DNA from: Methylocaldum marinum
GTDB lineage: Bacteria > Pseudomonadota > Gammaproteobacteria > Methylococcales > Methylococcaceae
Assembly (NCBI RefSeq): GCF_003584645.1
Contig: NZ_AP017928.1
Location: 4,664,833 to 4,728,832, forward strand
Length of the DNA: 64,000 nt
Direction of reading: 5' to 3'
In this document: in pieces, positions 35,543-44,034 of the stretch
Layout: every line of letters starts with the position of its first letter
Numbering within the stretch: the first letter of the stretch is position 1
Made by a program: the position numbers and the translations under genes
The notes under the pieces: model-generated
Databases searched by the model: none
Told to the model about the DNA's origin: nothing
Seen by the model: the letters and a program-made list of their open reading frames with translations, nothing else

Positions 35543-36781
35543 ATGTCCATGGACCGAATGGAAGTTCTGTTGAGGCAGGCGTTGGCGCAGCTGGACCGTT
35601 CCGGCGTGCGCAAGAGCCGGGAAGCGATCATTACCGCCATTCTCCCGCCGCACGACGGACGCGGCATCCGTTATCGGTTGCAAGGGGAGGGAGACCGTCC
35701 GTTTCTCCGCATGAACTCGAACGGATATTTGGGACTCGCGCTTCACCCGGACGTGATGAAAGCCGAAGAGGACGGTGTTCGGGCCTATGGCGCGGGTCCG
35801 GCAGCCGTGCGATTCATCAGCGGCACCTTTGAGCCGCATGTGCGGCTGGAGCAGCGCCTGGCCGAGTTTCACGGCCGCGAGGCGGCGATGCTGTTCAGCT
35901 CGGCGTACGCGGCGGTGATGGGCGTCGTGCCCACGCTGATCAGTCCCGAGACCGCGGTGCTCAGCGACGAGTTGAACCACAACTGCATCATCAATGCGAT
36001 TCGCCTGGCGCGTCCCAAGGAGAAGTTCGTTTACGAACATTTGAACCTCGATCAGGCCGAAACGTTTTTGCGGCAGTCGGAAGGATCCTGCCGACGCGCA
36101 GTCATCGTCACCGATGGTGTCTTCAGCATGCGCGGCGACCATGCTCCGCTCAAGGACTTGGCGGCGCTGGCACGGAACCATGATGCGAATTTCGCCGAGG
36201 GGGTGTTCCTCGTCGTCGACGATTCTCACGGGGTCGGTGCTTTCGGGCAGACCGGCCGGGGAACCGAGGAATATGCCGGGAGCGGGCCCGTGGATGTTCT
36301 GATCGGCACTTTGGGAAAGGCGTTCGGCGTCAACGGAGGGTATGTCGTCGGCAGTTCGCTGTTGGTCGATTTTCTGCGCGAGAAAGCGCCGCTTTATATT
36401 TATTCCAACCCGATCACACCGGGAGAAGCAGCCGCCGGCGCGAAATCGCTCGAGATCGTCGGCGGTTCCGACGGCCAGCACCGGCTCGAGCGGCTACGGA
36501 AGCTGACCGCCCGATTCCGGCAGGGATTGATCGATTCCGGATTGGAAACGCTGCCCGGCGGACATCCGGTCGTACCGTTAATGCTCAGGGACACGGAAAA
36601 GACCCGAGGCACGGTTTCCCATCTGCGGGAGCGGGGCATTCTCGCGACCGGCATCGTTTATCCGGTTGTGCCTCAGGGGGATGAAGAAATCCGCTTTCAG
36701 ATCACCGCGGATCATACCGAGACCGACCTCGACGAGGTGTTGACGGCGCTGCGCGAAATCGAGCGATCGAAACCCCCCTGA
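35543..36781 (+). CDS. kbl: 2-amino-3-ketobutyrate CoA ligase-like aminotransferase
   Basis: 412 residues, alpha-oxoamine synthase family of PLP enzymes. RMNSNGYLGLALHPDV, GPAAVRFISGTFEPHVRLEQRLAEFHGREAA, VVDDSHGVGAFG with the PLP Asp/His, and Lys259 in IGTLGKAFGVNGGY. With the upstream SDR it forms the threonine-to-glycine pathway. Other members of the family make 8-amino-7-oxononanoate or 5-aminolevulinate; the operon partner favours KBL. GAGGTG before the ATG. Confidence 0.87.
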   Translation: MSMDRMEVLLRQALAQLDRSGVRKSREAIITAILPPHDGRGIRYRLQGEGDRPFLRMNSNGYLGLALHPDVMKAEEDGVRAYGAGPAAVRFISGTFEPHVRLEQRLAEFHGREAAMLFSSAYAAVMGVVPTLISPETAVLSDELNHNCIINAIRLARPKEKFVYEHLNLDQAETFLRQSEGSCRRAVIVTDGVFSMRGDHAPLKDLAALARNHDANFAEGVFLVVDDSHGVGAFGQTGRGTEEYAGSGPVDVLIGTLGKAFGVNGGYVVGSSLLVDFLREKAPLYIYSNPITPGEAAAGAKSLEIVGGSDGQHRLERLRKLTARFRQGLIDSGLETLPGGHPVVPLMLRDTEKTRGTVSHLRERGILATGIVYPVVPQGDEEIRFQITADHTETDLDEVLTALREIERSKPP

Positions 36782-37103
36782 TCGAGTGCCGGAATCGGCC
36801 GGCAACCGTTTCCGAGCACAAATGTCATAGATTTAAGTCCAGGCGCGAAACGCGCCGGGGTGTAAGTCGACAGAAAGACTTCGGGTTGTATATCATGTCC
36901 CCGGAGCGGCGCGGAAAACAAGGGATTGAGCGTTCGTCCGACCCGCAAAGACCAAGCCTTACGGGCTCGCAAATCGTAAAACGAATGGACCGGACTACGG
37001 AAAACAAACCGAGCATTTGAACAACCGGACGGCATGTGCCGGACCGGGGCTCGGCGGACACGTTCGGGCCAATTACAGAGTCGACACTTAATGGGAAAGA
37101 TCT
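36782..37103. other. Intergenic stretch before the hibernation-factor gene
   Basis: 322 bp. One small hairpin, GGCGCG (36842-36847) with CGCGCC (36851-36856), no T-run. No gene is seen; the promoter of the downstream gene is presumably here. Confidence 0.35.
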
Positions 37104-37466
37104 ATGCAAGTTCCACTAGAGATTACGTTTCGAGGAATTCCCCATTCCGACGCCGTTGAAACCCGTATTCGGGAGAAAGCCACAAAACTGGAGCAATTCT
37201 GCGATCACATCATCAGTTGTAGAGTCGCCGTCGAAGCGGAGCATCATCATCAGCACCAGGGTAATCTCTATAAGGTCAGAATCGATTTGAGCGTGCCTCA
37301 GAAACAGATCGTGGTCAGCCGCGACCATCACGACAAGCAGGCACACGAGGACGTATACGTCGCACTACGCGATGCGTTCGATGCCGCAAAGCGCCAGCTC
37401 GAGGAGCACGTTCGCATGCAGCGCGGTGAAATCAAGAACCACAAAATCTCAACCGCCGCCCCGTAA
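37104..37466 (+). CDS. Ribosome hibernation promoting factor / RaiA-like protein
   Basis: 120 residues. The beta-alpha-beta HPF fold is visible: LEITFRGIPHSDAVETRIREKATKLEQFCDHI, CRVAVEAEHHHQHQGNLYKVRIDLSVPQKQIVV, and the last helix VALRDAFDAAKRQLEEH. Family members bind the 30S decoding region and quiet ribosomes in stationary phase. Short C-terminus, so it is the short form without the dimerisation domain. The His-rich stretch in the middle is unusual for E. coli HPF but common in related uncharacterised homologues. Confidence 0.85.
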   Translation: MQVPLEITFRGIPHSDAVETRIREKATKLEQFCDHIISCRVAVEAEHHHQHQGNLYKVRIDLSVPQKQIVVSRDHHDKQAHEDVYVALRDAFDAAKRQLEEHVRMQRGEIKNHKISTAAP

Positions 37467-37622
37467 TCGACTGACCATGCCGTGGATTGGGGCGTAACGA
37501 GGTCCAGCCGCTTCTTACGCCCCGCCGCGTATCCCAACCCTTCCTCGAAACCTTTTCCCGTTCTTTTTTCGTTCCGCGTCGGCTTGTCGTGCGTCAACGA
37601 CAGTGCCGTCCGGAGCGGCTGT

Positions 37623-39443
37623 CTAATCGGTCTGTTCGCAGCAGACGGACGAAGTCGACAAGGGCTCCGAGGGACTGATCACGACGCCGGTAACCGGATT
37701 GGGCCGGTAGGTGGTACAACCTTTCAGGCCCATGTCGTAAGCCTGGCGGTACAGTGATTCCATATCGGAAAAGGGAAAGTCCTCGGGCAGATAAACCGTT
37801 TTCGAAATGGCGTTATCCACCCAGCGTTGAATGGCCGCCTGCATTCGCAAGTGTGCATGCGGCGGCAATTCGAAGGTGGTGACGAACGCGGGCGGTAGCG
37901 TAGGTTCCGAGCGCAGGCGCTTCCACAAGCGTACCGCGTAGTTTTCGATGTCGTAGTTTTGCAGGCCTACGGGTGACAGGATGCGACGCTGGTAGCGTTC
38001 GGCAAATGCCGGTTCGAGCCCGTTGGATACATTGTTCGCGAGCAGGCTGATGGAGCCGGTGGGCGCCACCGCCAGCAGATGGCTGTTTCGAATGCCGCGC
38101 TCGGCAATGGCTTCCCTGATCGTGTGCGGCAAGGTCCGGGCAAAACCGCTGTCGAGGTATTTGTCCGGATCGAATAGCGGAAAACAACCTTTTTTGCCCG
38201 CCAGTTCCACCGATGCCCGATAGGCTGCCAGACACACGGTTCGCATGATTTTTTCGGCAAGCTCGGCCGCGCATTCGTCGTCGTAGCGCAGTCCCAGCAT
38301 GACCAGCGCGTCCGCAAGGCCCGTAACGCCCAGGCCCAGCCGCCGTTTGCCAAGCGCCTCGTCCCGTTGTCGCGGCAACGGAAACCGGCTTGCGTCGATG
38401 ACGTTGTCCAGTATGCGCACCGCCACGGCGGTAATCCGTTTGATGGCCTGGAAATCCAGTGCGGCCTTGTCTTCGAACGGGTCCGTAACGAAGCGGGTGA
38501 GATTGATCGAGCCAAGATTGCAAGCGCCGTAGGGGGGCAAGGGGATTTCGCCGCACGGATTAGTGGCCGAGATATGTTCGCAGTACCAAAGATTGTTTTG
38601 CCGGTTAATGCGGTCGATGAACAGGACACCCGGTTCGGCATATTCGTAGGTGGACCGCATGATCGCATGCCACAGGTCTCGGGCTTTGATTACGCGAAAG
38701 ACACGGCACGGAACCGGGGAATCGGTGTTCGACCAGCGCCTCGACACGATTTGTTCCGAGTCGGCGGGCGTTTTCTCGGTGTTGATGGGGAATACCAGCG
38801 GCCAATCCCGGTCATGTTCCAGCGCCGCCATGAAATCATCCGTAATCAGCACGGAAAGGTTGAAGTTTCGCAGTTCCCCCGCCACACGTTTGGCACCGAT
38901 GAAAGTTTCGATGTCCGGATGATCGCAGCGCAAGGTGGCCATCATGGCACCTCGTCTGGCGCCGGTGGAAAGAACCGTGGCGCACATGCTGTCCCAGATG
39001 CGCATAAAGGATACCGGGCCGGAAGCGATACCGCCGCAGCGGCGTGCGGGCATGCCGGATGGACGCAGGGTGGAAAAGTCGTAACCGATTCCGCCGCCCT
39101 GCTGCATGGTCAGCGCCGCTTCCTTGAGCGCGGAGAAAATACCGTCGATGGAATCTTCGATGGTACCCATCACGAAACAGTTGAACTGGGTGACTTCGCT
39201 GCGGCTACCGGCTCCGGCCAGAATCCTCCCTCCGGGGAGAAAACGAAAGTCTTCCAGGGCTTCGAAAAAGGCTCGTTCCCAATGGGCGGAATGCCCGGAT
39301 TCAGCGGCGGCCAAGGCTCGCGCCACTCGTCGCCAGGTATCGCGAACGGTTGCGTCGCGATTCGCTTCGTCGGGGAGACGATATTTCCACTTCCAGACTT
39401 CCCGCGATACGGGCGTCTCGAATACATCGGCGATTTCTTGCAT
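37623..39443 (-). CDS. Adenosylcobalamin-dependent ribonucleotide reductase (class II)
   Basis: 606 residues. Ten-stranded reductase barrel with FLPGGRILAGAG, MQQGGGIGYDFSTLRPSG, the active-site NPCGEIPLPPYGACNLGSINL (thiyl-radical Cys in NPCGE), and VAPTGSISLLANNVSNGLEP, followed by a Cys pair near the C-terminus (SSVCCEQ). It reduces ribonucleotides to deoxyribonucleotides using adenosylcobalamin. At ~600 residues it is of the short NrdJ type. No NrdR box or cobalamin riboswitch is evident in the ~95 bp before the start. Confidence 0.92.
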   Translation of the reverse strand: MQEIADVFETPVSREVWKWKYRLPDEANRDATVRDTWRRVARALAAAESGHSAHWERAFFEALEDFRFLPGGRILAGAGSRSEVTQFNCFVMGTIEDSIDGIFSALKEAALTMQQGGGIGYDFSTLRPSGMPARRCGGIASGPVSFMRIWDSMCATVLSTGARRGAMMATLRCDHPDIETFIGAKRVAGELRNFNLSVLITDDFMAALEHDRDWPLVFPINTEKTPADSEQIVSRRWSNTDSPVPCRVFRVIKARDLWHAIMRSTYEYAEPGVLFIDRINRQNNLWYCEHISATNPCGEIPLPPYGACNLGSINLTRFVTDPFEDKAALDFQAIKRITAVAVRILDNVIDASRFPLPRQRDEALGKRRLGLGVTGLADALVMLGLRYDDECAAELAEKIMRTVCLAAYRASVELAGKKGCFPLFDPDKYLDSGFARTLPHTIREAIAERGIRNSHLLAVAPTGSISLLANNVSNGLEPAFAERYQRRILSPVGLQNYDIENYAVRLWKRLRSEPTLPPAFVTTFELPPHAHLRMQAAIQRWVDNAISKTVYLPEDFPFSDMESLYRQAYDMGLKGCTTYRPNPVTGVVISPSEPLSTSSVCCEQTD

Positions 39444-39537
39444 GAGACATCTCCGTCGCTTTTCTTACATCCTCGTGTCGGCGCGGCGCAAGTTTCCGCT
39501 TCGCTGCGCCGTTCGACGACGTACTCGCCTTAGACGT

Positions 39538-40062
39538 TCAGGTCATGGCGGTTTTCTCGGAAAGCGGCCGGCCCTGCCAAACGATTTTGCTCCGGGATGC
39601 GAGATCGTGCCAGGCACGCCGGCGGGAATCGAACAATATCCAGATATAGCCGAGCCCGAAGCAGGCGAAGGACAGCAAGCCGCAGATGAAGCGAATCGCG
39701 GCCTGACCCCAGGAAACGGAATCACCGGATGTCGTGCACACGCGAATTTTCCAGGCGCGCATTCCCAGGGTCTGGCCGCCGTGGGTCCAGAACCAGCCGA
39801 AATAAGCGAAGCCGACCATCGATAAATATCCGCTGTAAAGCCCGTGGTTCGGACGAAAGGCTTGTCCGTCATGAAACGGCAGGATAAGCAGCGTCGCGAC
39901 GAAAAGGACCGCGACGAGAACGAGGGTGTCGTAGAACAGCGCCGCCAAGCGGCGCAGCAAGCCGGGTGAGTCGGGTTTCGGTGTCACGAGGGCAAAGTTA
40001 TCGAACGCTCCAAGGCATGCTTTCTCCGGCTGAGGGGGTAGCGACGCGGAGGAGGTGTGCAT
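39538..40062 (-). CDS. RDD family membrane protein
   Basis: 174 residues with three or four hydrophobic segments. The N-terminal part of the domain, GLLRRLAALFYDTLVLVAVLFVATLLIL, carries the R...D pair that names the family, and RAWKIRVCTTSGDSVSWGQAAIRF is the usual second half. RDD proteins are of unclear role, some linked to ion or compatible-solute transport. Same strand as the reductase gene, 94 bp upstream of it. Confidence 0.85.
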   Translation of the reverse strand: MHTSSASLPPQPEKACLGAFDNFALVTPKPDSPGLLRRLAALFYDTLVLVAVLFVATLLILPFHDGQAFRPNHGLYSGYLSMVGFAYFGWFWTHGGQTLGMRAWKIRVCTTSGDSVSWGQAAIRFICGLLSFACFGLGYIWILFDSRRRAWHDLASRSKIVWQGRPLSEKTAMT

Positions 40063-40188
40063 GGTTCTTGCATTTCTGTTTGATGAACGGTTTGTACGGA
40101 ACTTGGTACTAAATCACATTTTCCAGCGCAGTCCGCATGTAAGCTGAGAATCGAGCCTCTTGGACTGCCGCGGTGACAGGACGACCGT

Positions 40189-40422
40189 TCATCGTCCGCC
40201 TGGTTGAGCGTCGTCATTCGACGACAAGCGTCCTTGTTTTTCGCGAGCCGCCGATTTGGCGCCGAAAAACATCGAGAAATAAACCAGGAGCGCGACGAGC
40301 AGCATGGATAGGGTTATCGGTGGGCGTACCAGGGGCAGAAACAGCAGAACCAGGAAGTTTGCGATGAGCGCGCTGGTATGGATCGGGTAAGCAAGGAATA
40401 TGTCGAGTCTGGGTTTAAACAT
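40189..40422 (-). CDS. Small inner-membrane protein (77 aa)
   Basis: 77 residues from the ATG at 40422, AGGAG four bases upstream. Two membrane segments (about 15-30 and 34-50) and a charged C-terminal tail. No family recognised. Divergent from the GGDEF protein gene and 127 bp from the RDD gene. Confidence 0.6.
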   Translation of the reverse strand: MFKPRLDIFLAYPIHTSALIANFLVLLFLPLVRPPITLSMLLVALLVYFSMFFGAKSAAREKQGRLSSNDDAQPGGR

Positions 40423-40567
40423 GTATCTCCTCTTCCAAAATCTCCTGCAGTCGTGGATTCGCAGAGATGCAGAATCGTACATCCCGCTCGGGCGGGACTG
40501 CCTTTCCGGCCGCGATCCCGGAATCCTGCAGGTCGGGCAGGCGGCAGCGAATAGTAGCATAAAGACC

Positions 40568-42025
40568 ATGCAGGCCACGGCATCACTGCAAAAGGGGATA
40601 GTCGAGCAAGTCGTTAGACGGTTTTCCTTGTATGCCTTGCTGACGATTTGCTGGTTGCTGATTGCCTGCGTGGGACTGGCATTCGCCGTGTTTCTCGACA
40701 TTCAGCGGGAAAACCAGCGGTTTTCCGAAGCATCCGCTTTAGTTCAAACGCAGTTGGTATCGCAGGCGCGCCGTTATGTCGATGCGACTCATAGCCTTGC
40801 CGCTTTCCTCAAGGTCCAAGAGCCTTTGAATCGGGAAAAGATCAACAGTTATTCGCGCCTGATAGCGGGGCAGGATGCGGGTATCTATTTCATGGGTGCC
40901 GTTCCGAAATTCGAAAAGGAAGCCTTGGACGAATTCGTGTCTTTTCAGCTTCATGAGGCTGTCGATTCGGATCCGGTATCCGTACTTCGAAACGCCTTCC
41001 AGCATGCCTTCGCGTCCGGGAAAATCGTCGCCAGCCGCTCGTTCCTGCTGGGCAATGGCGATCGCGGGTACGCATTGGTCGAGCCGGTCACACTAGCCGA
41101 CGGCGAAAGCTTCGCCGTCGTGATATGCAGGATAAAAGCGCTGTTCCACCTGCCTTCCAGTTCCGCTTCCCTGGCGCTGACCTTATTCGAGTCGGAGCGT
41201 GCCGGCAGAACGCCGAGCCATAGATTGATTCACGCCGACGCATTGCCGGCAACACCCCTCGAAACCGCCTTGTTTCCCAAGTTGCAGTTTCGCAGTTCTT
41301 TCGGCGAGCCGGAGAAGCATTTCCTGCTCGAAATCGAGCAACAGTTGGGATGGGCGAACCTCGATTGGTACCGGCTGAATCTGATCTTCGTGGGATCTTT
41401 GGCCTTCCTCCTGGTCTTTCTCAGTGTCGCAAGAGTCCACGACCGTTATGAGAAGCGCAAACTGGAGGAGGATAACAAGTTGTTCATGATGGCCAATTTC
41501 GACCCTCTCACGGGATTGCCCAATCGTCAGTTATTCATGGATCGGCTCGACCGCTCGCTGGCCGACGCGCACCGGTCGAAGCGGAAAGTAGCCTTGATTT
41601 ACCTCGATCTGGACGGTTTCAAGCAGGTCAACGATTTCTACGGACATCAGACCGGAGATCGAGTGTTGCAGCGCGCCGCCCGAATTTTCCAGCATTCCAT
41701 CCGGGAGACCGATACGGTTGGAAGACTGGGAGGGGACGAGTTCGTCGTGCTCCTGCAGAACGTCGGAGACAGAAGCGGAGCGGAAGCCGTCGCCAGCAAG
41801 ATCAAGAAAGCCTTTTTTCAGCCGTTCGTGGATCTCCACGAAATCGACAAGATCATGCCGGTACTGGGAACCAGCGTCGGTATCGCCGTATTTCCGGAAG
41901 ATGGCTCCACTACGGCTGAATTGCTTAGATCAGCCGATCAGGCCATGTACCGGGACAAGGCTGTCGGCAAGAGCCAGCAGGGTTCGGTCACCGGACTTCA
42001 ATCTCTGGATTGTCACTCCGTATAG
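40568..42025 (+). CDS. CHASE-domain diguanylate cyclase (GGDEF)
   Basis: 485 residues from the ATG at 40568. A membrane helix (about 20-45), a periplasmic CHASE-like sensory domain (about 55-265; RRYVDATHSLAAFL, FMGAVPKFEKEALDEF), a second helix (about 282-300), and a GGDEF domain (about 315-475) with NFDPLTGLPNRQLFMDRL, VALIYLDLDGFKQVNDFYGHQTGD and an intact GGDEF at RLGGDEFVVLLQ. It should make cyclic di-GMP in response to an extracytoplasmic ligand; a link to exopolysaccharide control is plausible but unproven. No inhibitory RxxD motif directly before GGDEF. Confidence 0.9.
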   Translation: MQATASLQKGIVEQVVRRFSLYALLTICWLLIACVGLAFAVFLDIQRENQRFSEASALVQTQLVSQARRYVDATHSLAAFLKVQEPLNREKINSYSRLIAGQDAGIYFMGAVPKFEKEALDEFVSFQLHEAVDSDPVSVLRNAFQHAFASGKIVASRSFLLGNGDRGYALVEPVTLADGESFAVVICRIKALFHLPSSSASLALTLFESERAGRTPSHRLIHADALPATPLETALFPKLQFRSSFGEPEKHFLLEIEQQLGWANLDWYRLNLIFVGSLAFLLVFLSVARVHDRYEKRKLEEDNKLFMMANFDPLTGLPNRQLFMDRLDRSLADAHRSKRKVALIYLDLDGFKQVNDFYGHQTGDRVLQRAARIFQHSIRETDTVGRLGGDEFVVLLQNVGDRSGAEAVASKIKKAFFQPFVDLHEIDKIMPVLGTSVGIAVFPEDGSTTAELLRSADQAMYRDKAVGKSQQGSVTGLQSLDCHSV

Positions 42026-42240
42026 GGACAATCGTCACTTATATTCCGTAAACCGCAGTTCGGTGCGCCCGGCGTCCCGCTGCCGCCGGGAAGGGGTGCG
42101 ACCGATGTGGCTGTCTGCGCGTGCCGGGAGCGGTGCCCGCCCGGGATTCCTCCCTATAACCGTATATCCGGCGGCGTCAGCCGAACCTTAAGAACGTACG
42201 CGACCGGGCGAGCGAAACCCTTCGTTTTTCCTTCTCAGGA
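42026..42240. other. Intergenic stretch after the GGDEF gene
   Basis: About 215 bp without a recognisable gene or terminator; it runs into the MITE-like fragment. Confidence 0.3.
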
Positions 42241-42328
42241 CAGGCCCTTCGACTGGGCTCAGGCTTGTCGAACGCACTCCCGAGCCTGTCGAAGGGCATG
42301 AACGGAAGCAACTTGATCAGAGCTTTCT
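42241..42328. mobile_element. MITE-like element D (one-ended)
   Basis: Reverse complement of the left ~70 bp of element C: ACTTGATCAGAGCTTTCT (42311-42328) is the terminal repeat, followed inward by a GAAGCAACTT segment, CCCTTCGAC palindromes and GAACGCACTCCCGAGCC. Only one end is present, so it is a truncated or rearranged copy. Confidence 0.65.
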
Positions 42329-42572
42329 AAAACATCCCGGTGCGGTTCTCCGAGCGCGATGGTTCCGATTCCCACAGGTCTGACCAATTCCCGCAATCCG
42401 TACCTCCGCCACGCCCTCAGAACCAGCGCCAGATGAGCCGGTCCTAAGTGTTATGGGCCGGGTCAATCCGGAGTGCGGATGCCCGGCACGGCGATAAGCC
42501 GCGTGAGCCTGGGCCCGAAACACGAGGAGGGTCTTTTGAGGCTTATGTTCGTCACAGACACCGAGGCCTGTC
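42329..42572. other. Intergenic stretch before the EF-hand gene
   Basis: About 245 bp; no gene, repeat or clear promoter recognised. Confidence 0.3.
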
Positions 42573-42971
42573 ATGAAATCATCGATCATACTAGCCATAC
42601 TCGCATTATCGGGAGCGTCCCTGGCGGCAGCCGAACAGCAGCAAGTGCCGGGAACCTCCAGTCCGGATACGGCGACTGAAAAATCCCTGGATGTAACCAA
42701 GCAACCCGCCGAGCCTCCCGCTCAGCTGCCTCCCGGCCAGCAGATCGAGAAGGGCATTCCGGCGAGTCCGCATCAGGTCCAGGTCGAAAAGGAAATCAAG
42801 AGCAAGCGCTTCAAGAAGCTGGATGCAAACGGTGACGGCTTGCTGTCAGAAGACGAAGGTCGTGCGGACAGTAAGTTGATGGAGCAGTGGCAAGAGCTGG
42901 ACAGCAATCGAGACGGCCAGCTGGATGAGGATGAATTCTCGAAGTTCGAGCAGAACGTCCCAGCCGATTGA
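42573..42971 (+). CDS. Periplasmic EF-hand protein
   Basis: 132 residues. Sec signal peptide (SIILAILALSGASLAAA, cut near residue 20), a proline-rich linker, and two EF-hand loops, DANGDGLLSEDE (about 87-98) and DSNRDGQLDEDE (about 112-123), with calcium-binding acidic residues in place. Small EF-hand proteins of this sort are common and mostly uncharacterised in bacteria; likely a Ca-binding periplasmic protein. No operon partner. Confidence 0.8.
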   Translation: MKSSIILAILALSGASLAAAEQQQVPGTSSPDTATEKSLDVTKQPAEPPAQLPPGQQIEKGIPASPHQVQVEKEIKSKRFKKLDANGDGLLSEDEGRADSKLMEQWQELDSNRDGQLDEDEFSKFEQNVPAD

Positions 42972-43009
42972 TCCCCTGAGAGACGGATGCAGAAAGCCAT
43001 TGCAGCCCG

Positions 43010-43029
43010 GTCGGCAAAGGATTGCCGCC
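43010..43029. repeat. Degenerate REP palindrome
   Basis: GTCGGCAA (43010-43017) with an imperfect partner TTGCCGCC (43022-43029); a decayed copy of the GTCGGCAA family. Confidence 0.5.
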
Positions 43030-43134
43030 ACCTCGATCCGTTGGCATTTCCGGACCTGCCGGTAACCCTGGACCGACGACCGAGTTTCGGGCGTCCCTTT
43101 GACGGCGCTCAGTACAGCCTACCGCCAGTCGTTA

Positions 43135-43331
43135 AGGAAGCTCTGATCAAGTTGCTTCCGTACATGCCCTTCGACAGGCTCGGGAGAGCGTTCGACAAGC
43201 CTGTCCTGAGCCTGTCGAAGGGCCTGTCCTGAGCCTGTCGAAGGGCCTGTCCTGAGCCTGTCGAAGGGCCTGTCCTGAGCCTGTCGAAGGGCCTGTCCTG
43301 GGCCTGTCGAAGGACTTAATCAGAGCTTCCT
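43135..43331. mobile_element. MITE-like element C with tandem palindromic cargo
   Basis: 197 bp. Left end AGGAAGCTCTGATCAAGT (43135-43152), right end ACTTAATCAGAGCTTCCT (43314-43331), inverted with one mismatch in 18. The interior starts with CCCTTCGACAGGCTCGGG and holds a 5-copy 23-bp tandem array. Element D (42241-42328) is a copy of its left part in the opposite direction, about 0.8 kb away. Confidence 0.75.
43200..43314. repeat. 5 x 23-bp tandem array
   Basis: Five uninterrupted copies (starts 43200, 43223, 43246, 43269, 43292), each beginning CCTGTCCTGAGC and ending GTCGAAGGG. The fifth differs by one internal base and by its final base. The unit is a half of the CCCTTCGACAGGCTCAGGACAGG palindrome type. 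No spacers, so it is not CRISPR-like. Confidence 0.85.
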
Positions 43332-43583
43332 CAAATTGCATGGGTGCATCCGCCGTTTCTAGGTTCAAGGAAACGCGCCATCAATCCGTGGCATAACTTA
43401 AGTAGGCTTCCTTAGGTGCACAAACTTATATCGCCGGTTCGTCTTCCCCTACACCATTAAGTACCAATACGGTAGTGGGAACTGAATAAGTCGTGACTTT
43501 CTCGAAGGGGTTAGGTCGCCCGATGTGCCTGTAAATAAGGCTCTGGGCGGAACTTCTCTCTTACTTTCAAGGAGGCTGACGAC

Positions 43584-43847
43584 ATGGACTACATTGATAT
43601 TGCCCAGATTGTCGAGGAATGTACGCGGGCCGAGGCCTTGCAACGCCTTAAAGCGTCATCGGCCGAAAACGAGCAGCAAGTCACCGATCCCGAATGCGGT
43701 CTGGTGATTTGCCTGGATTGCGATGCGCCTATTCCTCTGGAGCGTCTTGCGGCCAATCCGCGAGCGGTGCGCTGCATCGATTGTCAAATGGAGTATGACC
43801 GTGAGCAGCAGAACGAAGCCCGGCTGTATCCGAGTTTCGATGATTAG
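43584..43847 (+). CDS. DksA/TraR-family zinc-finger protein
   Basis: 87 residues, the short TraR-like type. The C4 zinc finger is CLDCDAPIPLERLAANP...CIDC (Cys pairs about 48/51 and 69/72). The N-terminal helix (IVEECTRAEALQRLKASSAEN) would enter the RNA polymerase secondary channel. It lacks the long coiled coil of DksA, so any effect on transcription would be TraR-like and independent of ppGpp; inference. AAGGAGG before the ATG. Confidence 0.82.
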   Translation: MDYIDIAQIVEECTRAEALQRLKASSAENEQQVTDPECGLVICLDCDAPIPLERLAANPRAVRCIDCQMEYDREQQNEARLYPSFDD

Positions 43848-44034
43848 GAAAAGTGAGGTTTCGCTCTTCTGTTTGACTCGTCCTTTTCCCGCCTTCGCGA
43901 GAACCGGTAGGACACTCGACCGCGATCGGGGTTCGGTCGCGGGACGGCTGGCTTTGCCGGTGTGAATCCGCTGCTCCGTGAGCTTTTAGATTAGCCGGAG
44001 CAGTCGGCGGAATCAGTGTTCGTTCAGATGCCGA

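Noticed and set aside
39444-39537. Cobalamin riboswitch before the class II ribonucleotide reductase
   Set aside because: Fewer than 100 bp are available and no B12-box-like sequence is visible.
42026-42572. tRNA or small RNA gene in the 547-bp gap
   Set aside because: No cloverleaf, promoter-terminator pair or conserved arm found by eye; only the MITE-like fragment.
43200-43314. CRISPR array
   Set aside because: Copies are directly adjacent with no spacers, and the unit is a fragment of a dispersed palindrome; no cas genes.
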